64,000 bases of DNA from Mesorhizobium sp. WSM2240 (GTDB lineage: Bacteria; Pseudomonadota; Alphaproteobacteria; Rhizobiales; Rhizobiaceae): positions 2,976,001 through 3,040,000 of the forward strand of contig NZ_CP159253.1 in the NCBI RefSeq assembly GCF_040438645.1, read 5' to 3'. The translations under genes and the position numbers were made by a program. Each line of letters starts with the position of its first letter. The first letter of the stretch is position 1. The notes beneath the pieces were generated by a model that was not told the origin of the DNA, did not search any database, and saw only the letters and a list, made by a program, of their open reading frames with translations. This document shows, piece after piece, positions 17,980-26,993 of this stretch.

Positions 17980-18672
17980 ATGTCAAGCGAAAATCCAAAA
18001 CGGCTACTAAATTCCCACTTTGCCGCATTAGCCCGCGCCCTTGGTCACGAGCATCGTCTCGAACTGCTCGAACATATCAGCCAGGGAGAGTGGTCGGTCG
18101 AGGAATTGGCGACTCGCACAGGTCTCAGCATAGCCAACGCGTCCCAACATCTCCACTTGCTTCGCCGGTCGGGCCTCGTCTCCTCCCGCAAATCCGGAAA
18201 GAACGTGCTCTTCCGGCTGGCCGAAGGGCCGGTGTTCGAGGCAGTCATGGCCATCCGGGCCGTGGCCGAGCACAATCTGGCCGAAGTTCGGTCGGTCATA
18301 GCCGATTATTTCGAAAGGCCCGATGATATGGAGCCGGTCTCTTTCGCAGAGCTGCGGGAGCGGATGCGCGATAGCGATTTTCTACTGCTCGACGTTCGCG
18401 ACGAGGCCGAGTATCGGCAGGGTCATTTGCCGGGCGCCATTCATGTGCCGCTGGACAGTCTCGAAGCCAGCTTGGCGCATCTGCCGCTCGACAGGGAGAT
18501 CATTGCCTATTGCCGCGGCCGCTACTGCATTCTGTCACTTGAGGCGGTGCAAACACTGCGGGCGAACGGATTCAAGTCCCGCCGTCTGGAAGAAGGAGTG
18601 GCCGAGTGGAAGGCAACCGGCGGAATTGCCGATACGGGCATGCAATCCCTGAGCGCAGTGTCAGCCGTATAG
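17980..18672 (+). CDS. ArsR-family regulator with C-terminal rhodanese domain
   Basis: Protein of 230 residues. Residues about 10-95 are an ArsR winged HTH (LELLEHISQGEWSVEELATR, then LSIANASQHLHLLRRSGLV). Residues about 115-220 are a rhodanese domain with LLDVRDEAEYRQGHLPGAIH and the active loop AYCRGRYCILS, whose first Cys can carry a persulfide. Such fusions are thought to sense sulfur species. ATG at 17980 is used; the site upstream (CGGAA) is modest. Autoregulation through the adjacent palindrome is likely. Confidence 0.9.
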   Translation: MSSENPKRLLNSHFAALARALGHEHRLELLEHISQGEWSVEELATRTGLSIANASQHLHLLRRSGLVSSRKSGKNVLFRLAEGPVFEAVMAIRAVAEHNLAEVRSVIADYFERPDDMEPVSFAELRERMRDSDFLLLDVRDEAEYRQGHLPGAIHVPLDSLEASLAHLPLDREIIAYCRGRYCILSLEAVQTLRANGFKSRRLEEGVAEWKATGGIADTGMQSLSAVSAV

Positions 18673-18680
18673 CTGATAGT

Positions 18681-19181
18681 TCACAAAGCGTCTTTTCCAC
18701 GGCCCTCGCCGCGCACCCTGCGCGCCACCCGGTCAAGCACGGCGTTAACCAGCTTCGGCTCGTCCTCGACATAGAACGCCTTGGCGATGTCGACATATTC
18801 CGAGACGATCACGGCGACGGGCACATCAGTTCGCTGCATCAGTTCATAGACCCCGGCACGCAGGATGGCGCGTAAAGTTGAATCGAGCCTGGACAGCGGC
18901 CAATCCTCCGTCAGTGCCTGGCGGATGATGGGATCGACCGTCTTCTGGTTTTCAACGACGCCGGATAAGATCGCGCGGAACCACTGCGGGTCGGCCTCGC
19001 GATAGAGCGCACCGTCGACCTCCTTGCCTAGCCGGAACGCCTCGTATTCTGCGGTGATTTCCAGCAGGCCGGCACCGGCCACGTCCATCTGATAGAGCGC
19101 CTGCACGGCAGCGAGCCTTGCTGCGCCGCGTTTGTTGGCCTGTCGGCTTGCGGGCTGGTCGCCCCCGTCGGGTCGGCTCAC
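18681..19181 (-). CDS. nusB: Transcription antitermination factor NusB
   Basis: RNA-binding antitermination protein of 166 residues. Family pattern: [20 protein letters not shown] near the N terminus, then [16 protein letters not shown] and [19 protein letters not shown] at 19181 lies five bases after the ribH stop, with the ribosome site inside the ribH end; the longer upstream frame is rejected. It forms the last gene of the riboflavin operon and acts with NusE in rRNA transcription. Confidence 0.93.
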   Translation of the reverse strand: MSRPDGGDQPASRQANKRGAARLAAVQALYQMDVAGAGLLEITAEYEAFRLGKEVDGALYREADPQWFRAILSGVVENQKTVDPIIRQALTEDWPLSRLDSTLRAILRAGVYELMQRTDVPVAVIVSEYVDIAKAFYVEDEPKLVNAVLDRVARRVRGEGRGKDAL

Positions 19182-19186
19182 CGCTC

Positions 19187-19642
19187 TCAGGCTCCGAGCC
19201 GTTCGCGAAGCGCGATCATGGTGAGCGCCGCGCGTGCGGCAAAGCCGCCCTTGTCGCCCTCGGTGCGGCGAGCCCGCAACCAAGCTTGCTCGTCGTTCTC
19301 GGTGGTCAGAATGCCGTTGCCGATGGCCAGCGAGCCTTCGACGGCGAGGTCCATCAGCGCGCGCGACGATTCGTTGGCGACGATATCGAAATGATAGGTG
19401 TCGCCGCGGATGACGGTGCCGAGCGCGACGAAGCCGTCATAATCGGTGCCGCCCTCCTCCGCACCGACCAGCGCGAAAGTTATCACGGCCGGGATCTCCA
19501 GCGCGCCGGGAACGGTGACGACATCGTAGGTCGCGCCCGCTTCGTCGAGCGCGGCCTTGGCGCCTTCGAGCAGCGCATCGGCAAGGCCATCGTAGAAACG
19601 CGCCTCGACGATCAAAAGATGAGGTTTTTTGGAAGCAGCCAT
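19187..19642 (-). CDS. ribH: 6,7-dimethyl-8-ribityllumazine synthase
   Basis: Penultimate enzyme of riboflavin synthesis, 151 residues. Motifs include [38 protein letters not shown] with its catalytic His, and [15 protein letters not shown]. It lies upstream of nusB on the same strand. The gap to ribE (19643-19930) contains the remnant of an antitoxin-like gene. Confidence 0.96.
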   Translation of the reverse strand: MAASKKPHLLIVEARFYDGLADALLEGAKAALDEAGATYDVVTVPGALEIPAVITFALVGAEEGGTDYDGFVALGTVIRGDTYHFDIVANESSRALMDLAVEGSLAIGNGILTTENDEQAWLRARRTEGDKGGFAARAALTMIALRERLGA

Positions 19643-19716
19643 GAATGTCTCCGGGATTGCCGGTGACTTAGGCCGAACCGCAGTTCACCGCAAGCGGTTC
19701 GTTTCGAAAGGATCCA

Positions 19717-19931
19717 TCAGCCTCGACTCTGCCGGAGCAGGATTCGCTGAAGGACCGCCAAACAGAAACTTGATCTGCCTTCGGCACCGTCCTGCTGTGT
19801 GTCGAGGCTATTGAACCACGCTTTCACGGCATAGTGGTTGATGACACGGCCCGCATCTACATCGACCAAGGCTTCGAGCGTCAGGCGCAGGCGTTTCTTT
19901 TCCTGTTCGACTGAGGCTGGGCGAATTTCAT
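19717..19931 (-). pseudogene. Broken small antitoxin-like gene
   Basis: From the ATG at 19931, which overlaps the ribE stop (TGATG) and has GGAGGG upstream, the frame reads MKFAQPQSNRKRNACA and stops. In the neighbouring frame a coherent segment continues as SVEQEKKRLRLTLEALVDVD, then AGRVINHYAVKAWFNSLDT, resembling the small antitoxins that contain a 'DVDAGRVIxHxAVxAWxxSL' pattern. Removal or gain of one base near 19915 would join them. After LDT the frame runs on to 19717 in unrelated sequence. No toxin gene follows. Family assignment is by eye and moderate. Confidence 0.5.
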
Positions 19932-20548
19932 CACAATCCCTCCCTCGCCGCCTCAACCAGCCGCGCTGCATAACGAGCTATGGTATCGACTTCGAGATTG
20001 ACGCGGTCGCCGGCCTGGCGCTCGCCCCAGGTGGTTACGGTCAGCGAGTGATGGATCAGGAGCACGTCGAACAGCCGGCCCTCGACGCCGTTGACCGTCA
20101 GCGAGGTCCCGTCCAGCGCCACCGAGCCCTTCGGTGCGATGAATTTCGCGAGTTCGCGCGGCGCTTCGAGCCGGAAGCGCACTGCGTCGCCCTCATCTTT
20201 CCGCTCCACAATCTCGGCCATGCCGTCGACATGGCCGGAGACGATGTGGCCTCCGAGTTCGTCGCCGATCTTCAGTGCGCGTTCGAGGTTGATGCGCGTG
20301 CCGGCCTGCCATCCGGCCGCCGTTGTCAGGCGCAGCGCCTCTTCCCAAGCCTCGACCTCGAACCAGCGCTGGTTCGATCCCGATTCGGGCAGCGCCACGA
20401 CGGTAAGGCAAACGCCGGCGCATGAGATGGATGCGCCGATGTCGACAGTTGCGGGGTCGTAGGAGGTGTCGATCCTGAGCCGCACGCCCTGCGGCAGTGG
20501 CGACACCTGGGCGACCGTTCCGACATCGGTGACAATTCCGGTGAACAT
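19931..20548 (-). CDS. ribE: Riboflavin synthase alpha chain
   Basis: Converts two lumazines to riboflavin; 205 residues with the internal duplication typical of the family. It starts MFTGIVTDVGTV; SCAGVCLTVV and, in the second half, ALDGTSLTVNGVE are the paired lumazine-binding motifs, with GGHIVSGHVDG between. ATG at 20548 overlaps the ribD stop by one base (TGATG), showing translational coupling. AAGGGAT precedes it. Confidence 0.95.
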   Translation of the reverse strand: MFTGIVTDVGTVAQVSPLPQGVRLRIDTSYDPATVDIGASISCAGVCLTVVALPESGSNQRWFEVEAWEEALRLTTAAGWQAGTRINLERALKIGDELGGHIVSGHVDGMAEIVERKDEGDAVRFRLEAPRELAKFIAPKGSVALDGTSLTVNGVEGRLFDVLLIHHSLTVTTWGERQAGDRVNLEVDTIARYAARLVEAAREGL

Positions 20549-21678
20549 CAGAAATCCCTTATCCATTCGGCATAGGAATCGTCGCCGAAGCTGGCTTCGG
20601 CAACGAGCCGGAAATCCGCCGGTATATGGTCGCGGTCGAGCGGGCTCACAATTCCGCCCTCCCCGACCGATCCCGGTCCGAAAAACAGCGCGATCCGGTC
20701 GACCAGCCCCTCATCGAGGAAATACCGCGCCGTGTCGGCGCCACCCTCGACCAGGATGCTCGACATGCCCTGCGCCGCTAGATCCTCAAGGAATTCCGGG
20801 AGCGCCACCTTGCCGTCATAAGTCTCGGTGGCGAGCAGTTTCACGCCGGCGCTTTCGAGCGCCGCTTTGCGCTCGGGATCGGCCTCCGGGGCCGCCGCGA
20901 TAAGCACCGGTACCCGTTGCGCCGACTGGACCAGCTTCGAGCCTAGCGGCAGCCGCGCCTGGCGATCGATCACGATCCGCGCCGGCGAGCGTCCCTCCAG
21001 CCCCGGCAACCGGACAGTCAGTTCCGGGTCGTCGGCCAGCGCCGTGCCGATGCCGACCAGTATCGCGTCCGCCTCGGCCCGCATCAGATGCACCTGCCGG
21101 CGCGCCACCGTGCCGGTGATTGGCACCTGCCCCGCCCCCAGCCGCCCGATCATACCATCGCTCGAGACTGCCAGCTTCAGTGATACTTGCGGACGTTTCT
21201 TCAACGATCGAATGAGGTAGCCCGCCATCTGCGCGGCGGCCTCCTCGACCAGAACCCGTTCTACGACCTCGACGCCGGCCGCCCGCAGGATCGCATAGCC
21301 CTTGCCCGAAACGCGCGGATCCGGATCGCTCGCCGCGCCGACCACGCGGGCGACGCCGGCCGTAACCAGAGCGTTGGCGCAAGGCGGCGTCCGGCCGTGA
21401 TGGGCGCAGGGTTCCAGCGTGACATAAGCGGTAGCGCCGCGCGCCAGTGCACCAGCCTCGGCCAGCGCCTCCGCCTCGGCATGCGGCCGGCCGCCAACCG
21501 CGGTGACGCCACGACCGACGATGACCGGGCCATCGCCGTCGTCACGCACGATCAGCGTTCCGACGGACGGATTGGTCGAAGTCAAACCGGAATGCTTTTT
21601 CGACAATCTGAGCGCCGCCGCCATGAAGCGGCGGTCGGTCCTCTCACGCTCATCCTGGCTGACCGCCCTGCCGGCCAT
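20548..21678 (-). CDS. ribD: Bifunctional riboflavin deaminase/reductase RibD
   Basis: Second and third steps of riboflavin synthesis; 376 residues. The N-terminal deaminase has the zinc site HAEAEALAEAGA and TLEPCAHHGRTPPCANAL. The C-terminal reductase (from about residue 155) has LKLAVSSDGMIG, RAEADAILVGIGT and LVEGGADTARYFL. The gene begins three bases after the nrdR stop and overlaps ribE. Confidence 0.96.
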   Translation of the reverse strand: MAGRAVSQDERERTDRRFMAAALRLSKKHSGLTSTNPSVGTLIVRDDGDGPVIVGRGVTAVGGRPHAEAEALAEAGALARGATAYVTLEPCAHHGRTPPCANALVTAGVARVVGAASDPDPRVSGKGYAILRAAGVEVVERVLVEEAAAQMAGYLIRSLKKRPQVSLKLAVSSDGMIGRLGAGQVPITGTVARRQVHLMRAEADAILVGIGTALADDPELTVRLPGLEGRSPARIVIDRQARLPLGSKLVQSAQRVPVLIAAAPEADPERKAALESAGVKLLATETYDGKVALPEFLEDLAAQGMSSILVEGGADTARYFLDEGLVDRIALFFGPGSVGEGGIVSPLDRDHIPADFRLVAEASFGDDSYAEWIRDF

Positions 21679-21681
21679 GGC

Positions 21682-22146
21682 TCAGCCGCCGTCCTCGTCG
21701 CCCTTGAGCTCGCCCAGCACCTCGTGGAAGTCCTTGGCCTCGCGGAAATTGCGGTAGACCGAGGCGAAGCGGACGTAAGCGACATCGTCGAGCGCCTTTA
21801 AGGCTTCCATGACCAGCCGGCCGACCTCGCCGGAGGTGACTTCCGTCTCACCCGAGCTTTCGAGCTGGCGCACGATGCCGGTCACTGCGCGGTCGATGCG
21901 CTCGGGATCGACATTGCGCTTGCGCACGGCGATTTCCATGGAGCGCAGCAGCTTGTCGCGGCTGAACGGCACCTTGCGGCCCGATTTCTTGACGACGACG
22001 AGGTCGCGCAACTGAACCCGCTCGAAGGTGGTGAAGCGGCCGCCGCAATCCGGGCAAACCCGTCGCCGGCGGATCGCCGCCCCGTCCTCGGCGGGACGGG
22101 AATCCTTCACCTGCGTATCTTCCGACTGACAGTAGGGACAGCGCAT
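21682..22146 (-). CDS. nrdR: Transcriptional repressor NrdR
   Basis: Zinc-ribbon and ATP-cone repressor of ribonucleotide reductase genes; 154 residues, normal length. Zinc ligands are in [18 protein letters not shown] and [17 protein letters not shown]; the ATP-cone spans about residues 46-136. It is first in the nrdR-ribD-ribE-ribH-nusB run and follows glyA, the usual alphaproteobacterial order. Confidence 0.97.
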   Translation of the reverse strand: MRCPYCQSEDTQVKDSRPAEDGAAIRRRRVCPDCGGRFTTFERVQLRDLVVVKKSGRKVPFSRDKLLRSMEIAVRKRNVDPERIDRAVTGIVRQLESSGETEVTSGEVGRLVMEALKALDDVAYVRFASVYRNFREAKDFHEVLGELKGDEDGG

Positions 22147-22229
22147 GGACGGCCTTCGTTTTGCAGCGATTCTCGGATCGGCAAAGGCTTAGTGCCTTTG
22201 CCGGAAAAGTGCAAAGCGGCGTGTGCCTG

Positions 22230-23546
22230 CTATCCCAGATACGGATAGAGCGGAAACCGCTCCGTCAGCGCCATCACCTTCTGCTTCACCGCGGCCTCGA
22301 CCGCCGCGTTGCCCTCGTCGGAATTCGCAGCCTTAAGCCCGTCGAGCACCTCGGCAATCAGATTGCCGATCTCGCGGAACTCGGCCGCACCGAAGCCGCG
22401 CGTCGTGCCGGCAGGAGTGCCGAGGCGAATGCCCGAGGTTACGAACGGCTTTTCCGGATCGAAGGGGATGCCGTTCTTGTTGCAGGTGATGTTTGCGCGG
22501 CCGAGCGCGGCTTCCGCGCGCTTGCCGGTGGCATTCTTCGGGCGAAGGTCGACCAGCATCAGGTGATTGTCGGTGCCGCCCGAGACAATGTCGAGGCCGG
22601 TCGACTTCAGGCTGTCGGCGAGCGCCTTGGCGTTAGCGACGACGTTCTGAGCATAGACCTTGAATTCCGGCTTCAGAGCCTCGCCGAAGGCCACCGCCTT
22701 GGCGGCGATGACATGCATCAGCGGACCTCCCTGCAGGCCCGGGAAGACCGCCGAATTCATCTTCTTGGCAATCTCCTCGTCATTGGTCAGGATCATGCCG
22801 CCGCGCGGGCCGCGCAGCGACTTGTGCGTTGTTGTTGTCACCACATGCGCATGCGGCAGCGGCGACGGATGCATGCCGCCGGCTACGAGACCGGCGATGT
22901 GGGCCATATCGACCATCAGATAAGCGCCAACCTCGTCGGCGATCTCGCGGAACCGCTTCCAGTCCCAGATGCGCGAATAGGCGGTGCCGCCGGCCAGGAT
23001 CAGCTTCGGCTTGTTCTCGCGCGCCAGCCGCGCCACTTCGTCCATATCGAGCAGATGGTCGTCCTTGCGCACGCCGTAGGAAACGACCTTGAACCATTTG
23101 CCCGACATGTTGACCGGCGAGCCGTGCGTCAGATGCCCGCCCGAATTCAGGTCGAGACCCATAAACGTGTCGCCCGGCTGCAGCAGCGCCAGAAACACCG
23201 CCTGGTTCATCTGGCTGCCGGAGTTCGGTTGGACATTGGCGAAATTGCAGTCAAACAGCTTCTTTGCCCGCTCGATCGCCAATTCCTCGGCGATATCCAC
23301 GAACTGGCAGCCGCCATAGTAGCGCTTGCCCGGATAGCCCTCGGCATATTTGTTGGTCATGATCGAGCCCTGCGCTTCCAGGACCGCGCGGGAAACGATG
23401 TTTTCCGAGGCGATCAGCTCGATCTCGTGGCGCTGACGACCGAGTTCCTGGCGGATGGAGCCGAAAATCTCCGGATCTGTTTCCGCGAGTTCCGCGCCGA
23501 AGAAAGTTTCGAAATTCTGCGCTGCGGCCGCTGCTGCTGTTGCCAT
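22230..23546 (-). CDS. glyA: Serine hydroxymethyltransferase
   Basis: PLP enzyme exchanging serine and glycine with tetrahydrofolate; 438 residues. [35 protein letters not shown] and the PLP-lysine segment [16 protein letters not shown] are intact. It is upstream of nrdR with an 83-base gap that shows no gene. The 140 bases upstream (23547-23686) carry no recognisable riboswitch. Confidence 0.97.
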   Translation of the reverse strand: MATAAAAAAQNFETFFGAELAETDPEIFGSIRQELGRQRHEIELIASENIVSRAVLEAQGSIMTNKYAEGYPGKRYYGGCQFVDIAEELAIERAKKLFDCNFANVQPNSGSQMNQAVFLALLQPGDTFMGLDLNSGGHLTHGSPVNMSGKWFKVVSYGVRKDDHLLDMDEVARLARENKPKLILAGGTAYSRIWDWKRFREIADEVGAYLMVDMAHIAGLVAGGMHPSPLPHAHVVTTTTHKSLRGPRGGMILTNDEEIAKKMNSAVFPGLQGGPLMHVIAAKAVAFGEALKPEFKVYAQNVVANAKALADSLKSTGLDIVSGGTDNHLMLVDLRPKNATGKRAEAALGRANITCNKNGIPFDPEKPFVTSGIRLGTPAGTTRGFGAAEFREIGNLIAEVLDGLKAANSDEGNAAVEAAVKQKVMALTERFPLYPYLG

Positions 23547-23686
23547 GACGGTTCAATCCTCGGTGGGCGGACAATCGTGTCCGGGGGGTTTCACGATGGG
23601 GCGGGCAATTAGCACAGTTGCCGGGGTCCCGCCACGCTCATGGCGCGAAATTTGCTGGCCGCTTTGCGCCAGAGCGGCGGCTCGGT

Positions 23687-24241
23687 TCAGACGGGAATGG
23701 TCCGCGCTGGGTTGCCGACCACGGTAGTGCCGGCAGGCACGCTTCTGGTCACGACAGAGCCGGCCCCGACAATGGCTCCGTCGCCGATCGAAACGCCGCC
23801 CAGAATGATCGCGCCGCCCCCGATCCAAACGCGCTCGCCGATCTCGACCGGACGTGCGACTTCCAGGCCGGCGCTGCGCAGCGCCGCATCCTTGTGGTGC
23901 TCGGCGCAGTAGATATGGACGTTCGGTCCGAGAAGCGACGATTTTCCAATCGCCACCCGCGCGGTGTCGAGGATGGTACAGCCGGCATTCAGGAATACGT
24001 TGTCGCCCAGTTCGATGTTAACGCCATAGGCGCAGTGGAACGGCGCCTCGATGCGGGCATTCTCGCCAACCTGCGCAAGCAAAAGCCGCAGCGCCGGCCC
24101 CATGCTTGCGCGCTCGCCGGGCCGCATCGAATTGTGCTCGTGCACGGCGTCACGCGCGATGACCCGCAGAGCCTCCAGTTCGGGGTCGATGCAGGTGTAC
24201 CACTCGCCGGCGGCCATTTTCGCGCGTTCGCTGATGCTCAC
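23687..24241 (-). CDS. Maltose/galactoside O-acetyltransferase-like protein
   Basis: Left-handed beta-helix acetyltransferase of the LacA/Maa/NodL family, 184 residues. N terminus ERAKMAAGEWYTCIDPELEA is the maltose acetyltransferase lead domain; hexapeptide repeats follow (NIELGDNVFLNAGCTILD, then IGERVWIGGGAIILGGVSIG, GAGSVVTRSVPAGTTVVGNP). GTG at 24241 has an ideal AGGAGG six bases upstream. It uses acetyl-CoA; the sugar acceptor is unknown. Confidence 0.88.
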   Translation of the reverse strand: MSISERAKMAAGEWYTCIDPELEALRVIARDAVHEHNSMRPGERASMGPALRLLLAQVGENARIEAPFHCAYGVNIELGDNVFLNAGCTILDTARVAIGKSSLLGPNVHIYCAEHHKDAALRSAGLEVARPVEIGERVWIGGGAIILGGVSIGDGAIVGAGSVVTRSVPAGTTVVGNPARTIPV

Positions 24242-24333
24242 GAGAACCTCCTGTGATTCGACTGGCGCGAATGCACCTTCCCCGGCTAAATCCCATCCGG
24301 CAACCGCAAACTGGCCCTGCCGCCGGCCGGAGC

Positions 24334-25233
24334 CTATGCTGGATGCCTGACCGCCTGTGCGGCCCGGCGTCTGCGGCCGTGATTGAGCTGCCAAAGTGAA
24401 TGCAGGACGAGCGTGACGATCAGGATCGCGCCGCCGATCAGGCTGTTCCTCGACGGAATCTCGGCGAAGATCATCCACACCCAGACGGGAGCCAGCACCG
24501 TTTCGAGGAGGTAGAACATCGCCACTTCGGGACCGGAAATGTATTTGGGGCCAGTAGCGAGGCAGAAGAAGGCGATCGGCATGATGACGCCGCCGTTGAA
24601 AATGATCCACCACGGCGCCTCGACCTGGAAGCCGGTCTTCTGAACCATGACCACGGCGATCAAGAACGGCAGGAGCACAGCAACAAGCGCGGTAAATCCC
24701 ATATCCTTGCCGCTGGCGCGGGAAACCGTGATCGCCGAGGCGAGAAATAGGGAGCTCGCAAGAGCCATCAAATCACCGAACAGATGGCTGGTGCCGATCG
24801 AGTCGCTGACGATGACCAGCACACCGCTGGCCATGAAGGCCATGGCGACAAGCGTAGCCGGGCGGGGCCGTTCCTTCAGAAATATCCACGACAGCAGCGC
24901 AGCGAACATCGTATTGAAGACAAGGATGAAGACGAGGTTGGCGGTCGACGTGTGAAAGACGGCGGTGATGAAGCTGATGGAGCCGAGGCCGTAGAACAAT
25001 GCGACCGCGAGCCCGGAGCGACCGGGCACCAGCGCCGGGGCATTGCCCCGCAGCCAACGCCAGACAAGCCAGATCAGCAACGTCACGACAAGTGTCGTGG
25101 AACTGCGCAAAAGCAGGATGGTCCAGTGCTCACCGCCAGCAAGGCGAATCAGCGGGACATCGACCGTAAGGGTCAGACCGCCGAGCGCGGTCAACGCGAA
25201 ACCCTTCGCGTGATTGGACGAACTGGCAAACAC
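24334..25233 (-). CDS. EamA/DMT family permease
   Basis: A 299-residue drug/metabolite transporter with ten predicted membrane segments and two EamA repeats. Recognisable stretches are LVFILVFNTMFAALLSWIFL with KERPRP after the fourth helix and, in the second repeat, YLLETVLAPVWVWMIFAEIP. The start is GTG at 25233 with a GGAG rather far upstream, so the exact N terminus is uncertain. Substrate unknown. Confidence 0.85.
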   Translation of the reverse strand: MFASSSNHAKGFALTALGGLTLTVDVPLIRLAGGEHWTILLLRSSTTLVVTLLIWLVWRWLRGNAPALVPGRSGLAVALFYGLGSISFITAVFHTSTANLVFILVFNTMFAALLSWIFLKERPRPATLVAMAFMASGVLVIVSDSIGTSHLFGDLMALASSLFLASAITVSRASGKDMGFTALVAVLLPFLIAVVMVQKTGFQVEAPWWIIFNGGVIMPIAFFCLATGPKYISGPEVAMFYLLETVLAPVWVWMIFAEIPSRNSLIGGAILIVTLVLHSLWQLNHGRRRRAAQAVRHPA

Positions 25234-25285
25234 GGAAAACGGCTCCGGAAGGGTAAGGGTGGTGCGACGGACTTGTCGAAGCCGG

Positions 25286-26044
25286 TCAGATTGCCTCGTG
25301 CTCGTAGCGCTCCCAGCCCTTCGGGCCGAGATGCTCCTGCGGCATGAAGCGCACCTTATAGTTCATCTTGCGCGAGCCATTGACCCAATAGCCGAGATAG
25401 ACATGGGGCAGGCCGGCTGCGCGTGCGCGCGCAATGTGGTCGAGGATCATGAAGGTGCCGAGCGAGCGGTCCTCGAAGTCCGGATTGAAGTAGGAATAGA
25501 CCATGGAAAGGCCGTCGGCCATCTTGTCCGACAGCGCGACGGCGATCAGCTCGCCCTGCCCCCGGCCGGTGATGAAGCTGTCCGGACCGCGCTTGCGGTA
25601 TTCGATGATCTTGGTGTCGACATGGGTGTCCTCCACCATCATGGCGTAGTCGAGCACGGTCATGTCGGACATGCCGCCCTTGCGGTGGCGGGCATCGAGA
25701 TATCGGCGAAACAGCGAATATTGCTCGGTGGAGGGCTCGGCGTCGTGCATGGCGCCGATCAGGTCGGAATTGCGCTGGATGACCCGCCGCATGTTCTTCG
25801 TCGCCTGGAACTCGCCGGCAAGGATACGCACCGAGACGCAGGCACGGCAGGATTCACAGGCAGGCCGGTAGGCGATGTTCTGTGACCGGCGGAAGCCTCC
25901 CTGCGTCAGGAGGTCGTTCATCTCGGGCGCCTTGTCGCCGACCAGGTGCGTGAACACCTTCCGCTCGAACTGGCCTTCAATGTAGGGACACGGCGAAGGC
26001 GCGGTCAGGAAGAATTGCGGCGACTGTGTCGTATGGTGCGTCAT
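25286..26044 (-). CDS. bpt: Aspartate/glutamate leucyltransferase
   Basis: Bpt/ATE-type transferase that adds leucine to N-terminal Asp or Glu, marking proteins for ClpS-ClpAP degradation. It is 252 residues. The conserved N-terminal cysteine region [15 protein letters not shown], the [19 protein letters not shown] segment and the C-terminal [18 protein letters not shown] are characteristic. The RDD gene lies 126 bases upstream on the same strand. Confidence 0.93.
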   Translation of the reverse strand: MTHHTTQSPQFFLTAPSPCPYIEGQFERKVFTHLVGDKAPEMNDLLTQGGFRRSQNIAYRPACESCRACVSVRILAGEFQATKNMRRVIQRNSDLIGAMHDAEPSTEQYSLFRRYLDARHRKGGMSDMTVLDYAMMVEDTHVDTKIIEYRKRGPDSFITGRGQGELIAVALSDKMADGLSMVYSYFNPDFEDRSLGTFMILDHIARARAAGLPHVYLGYWVNGSRKMNYKVRFMPQEHLGPKGWERYEHEAI

Positions 26045-26170
26045 GGCGCGTAGATTAAGCTCCCGCGAACAACACTACCATGGCTGTCGCAGCGAAAAAT
26101 TCAATTCAATATTCGTGATCGCCAATCGCGATAGCTGTCAGATGCGACGGGACTGTTCGCAAAGGCGGGG

Positions 26171-26641
26171 TCAGCGGTCGGAACGCGTGACCACCGTGCC
26201 GAGCAGCAGATCGTGAACGGCGCGCTTGCGGTCGGTGAACAGGGTCGCGAGCAGGATCAGCGGCGTCAGCACGACATTCAGACCCCAGAATAGAACTGAA
26301 TGGACCACGGCAAGCATGCCGTCGACCCGCTTGCCATCGAGCCTGTCGAGACGGATGCCCATCATGCGCATGCCGACCGTGGCCTGGTTGGGGCCGCCGA
26401 GCGTGTTCCAGACATAGATGAGCGCCACCGCCGGCACGAGAATGCTGAACAGCATCCAGCCGAGGCCAAGCGTCAGAATCCCCAATATGGCGATCAGTAT
26501 GGCAAAGGGAATGATGAGGACCGCAACGATCATGTAGTCGATGCAGAAGGCGAGCACGCGCCGGGTCAGCACGCCCTCATAAGCGCGCGTATCGTCCAGC
26601 CGGGTTGCCACGATCTCACCGTCGAGTGTCTGGGTAGCCAT
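26171..26641 (-). CDS. RDD family membrane protein
   Basis: A 156-residue protein with three or four membrane segments and the RDD domain (LTRRVLAFCIDYMIVAVLII, later [19 protein letters not shown] and DRKRAVHDLLLGTVV). Function unknown; a transport role is suspected for the family. ATG at 26641 has AAAGGAAAGG upstream. It is the upstream neighbour of bpt, an arrangement common in rhizobia, where hemB often follows next; here about 4 kb of other DNA intervenes. Confidence 0.87.
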   Translation of the reverse strand: MATQTLDGEIVATRLDDTRAYEGVLTRRVLAFCIDYMIVAVLIIPFAILIAILGILTLGLGWMLFSILVPAVALIYVWNTLGGPNQATVGMRMMGIRLDRLDGKRVDGMLAVVHSVLFWGLNVVLTPLILLATLFTDRKRAVHDLLLGTVVTRSDR

Positions 26642-26993
26642 TGCCTTTCCTTTCGATGGCGCGGGCATTGCCGCGCGTATCGCAACCGAAATGGTGAAAA
26701 GCCACAGGAAATTCAAGGTTGGGCATTTGCCGCCGGTTGGGCGCGAAACGCTGGATTCGCATGGCAGAAGCGGATTGGACGAGGCGCACCGCCATTAAAG
26801 ATAACCGCAGGCCGGCGCGCGGAAAACGATAAATCGATTTGAAAAAGGTCGAATCATGGTACCTTAATGGCAAAAAAGGGGCTGAAAGGGTGGGTACGTT
26901 GTGATTCGGGCGGGTGTCGCGAGACCTCGACCAGGGCTTATTCGCACATGGCGCGGCAGGGTAAAATCCCCTTCATTAACGCCGGTTTCCTCG

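Noticed and set aside
19640..23690. Search for FMN or glycine riboswitches around the rib operon and glyA
   Set aside because: The leaders are short and no conserved RFN or glycine-aptamer sequence was seen.
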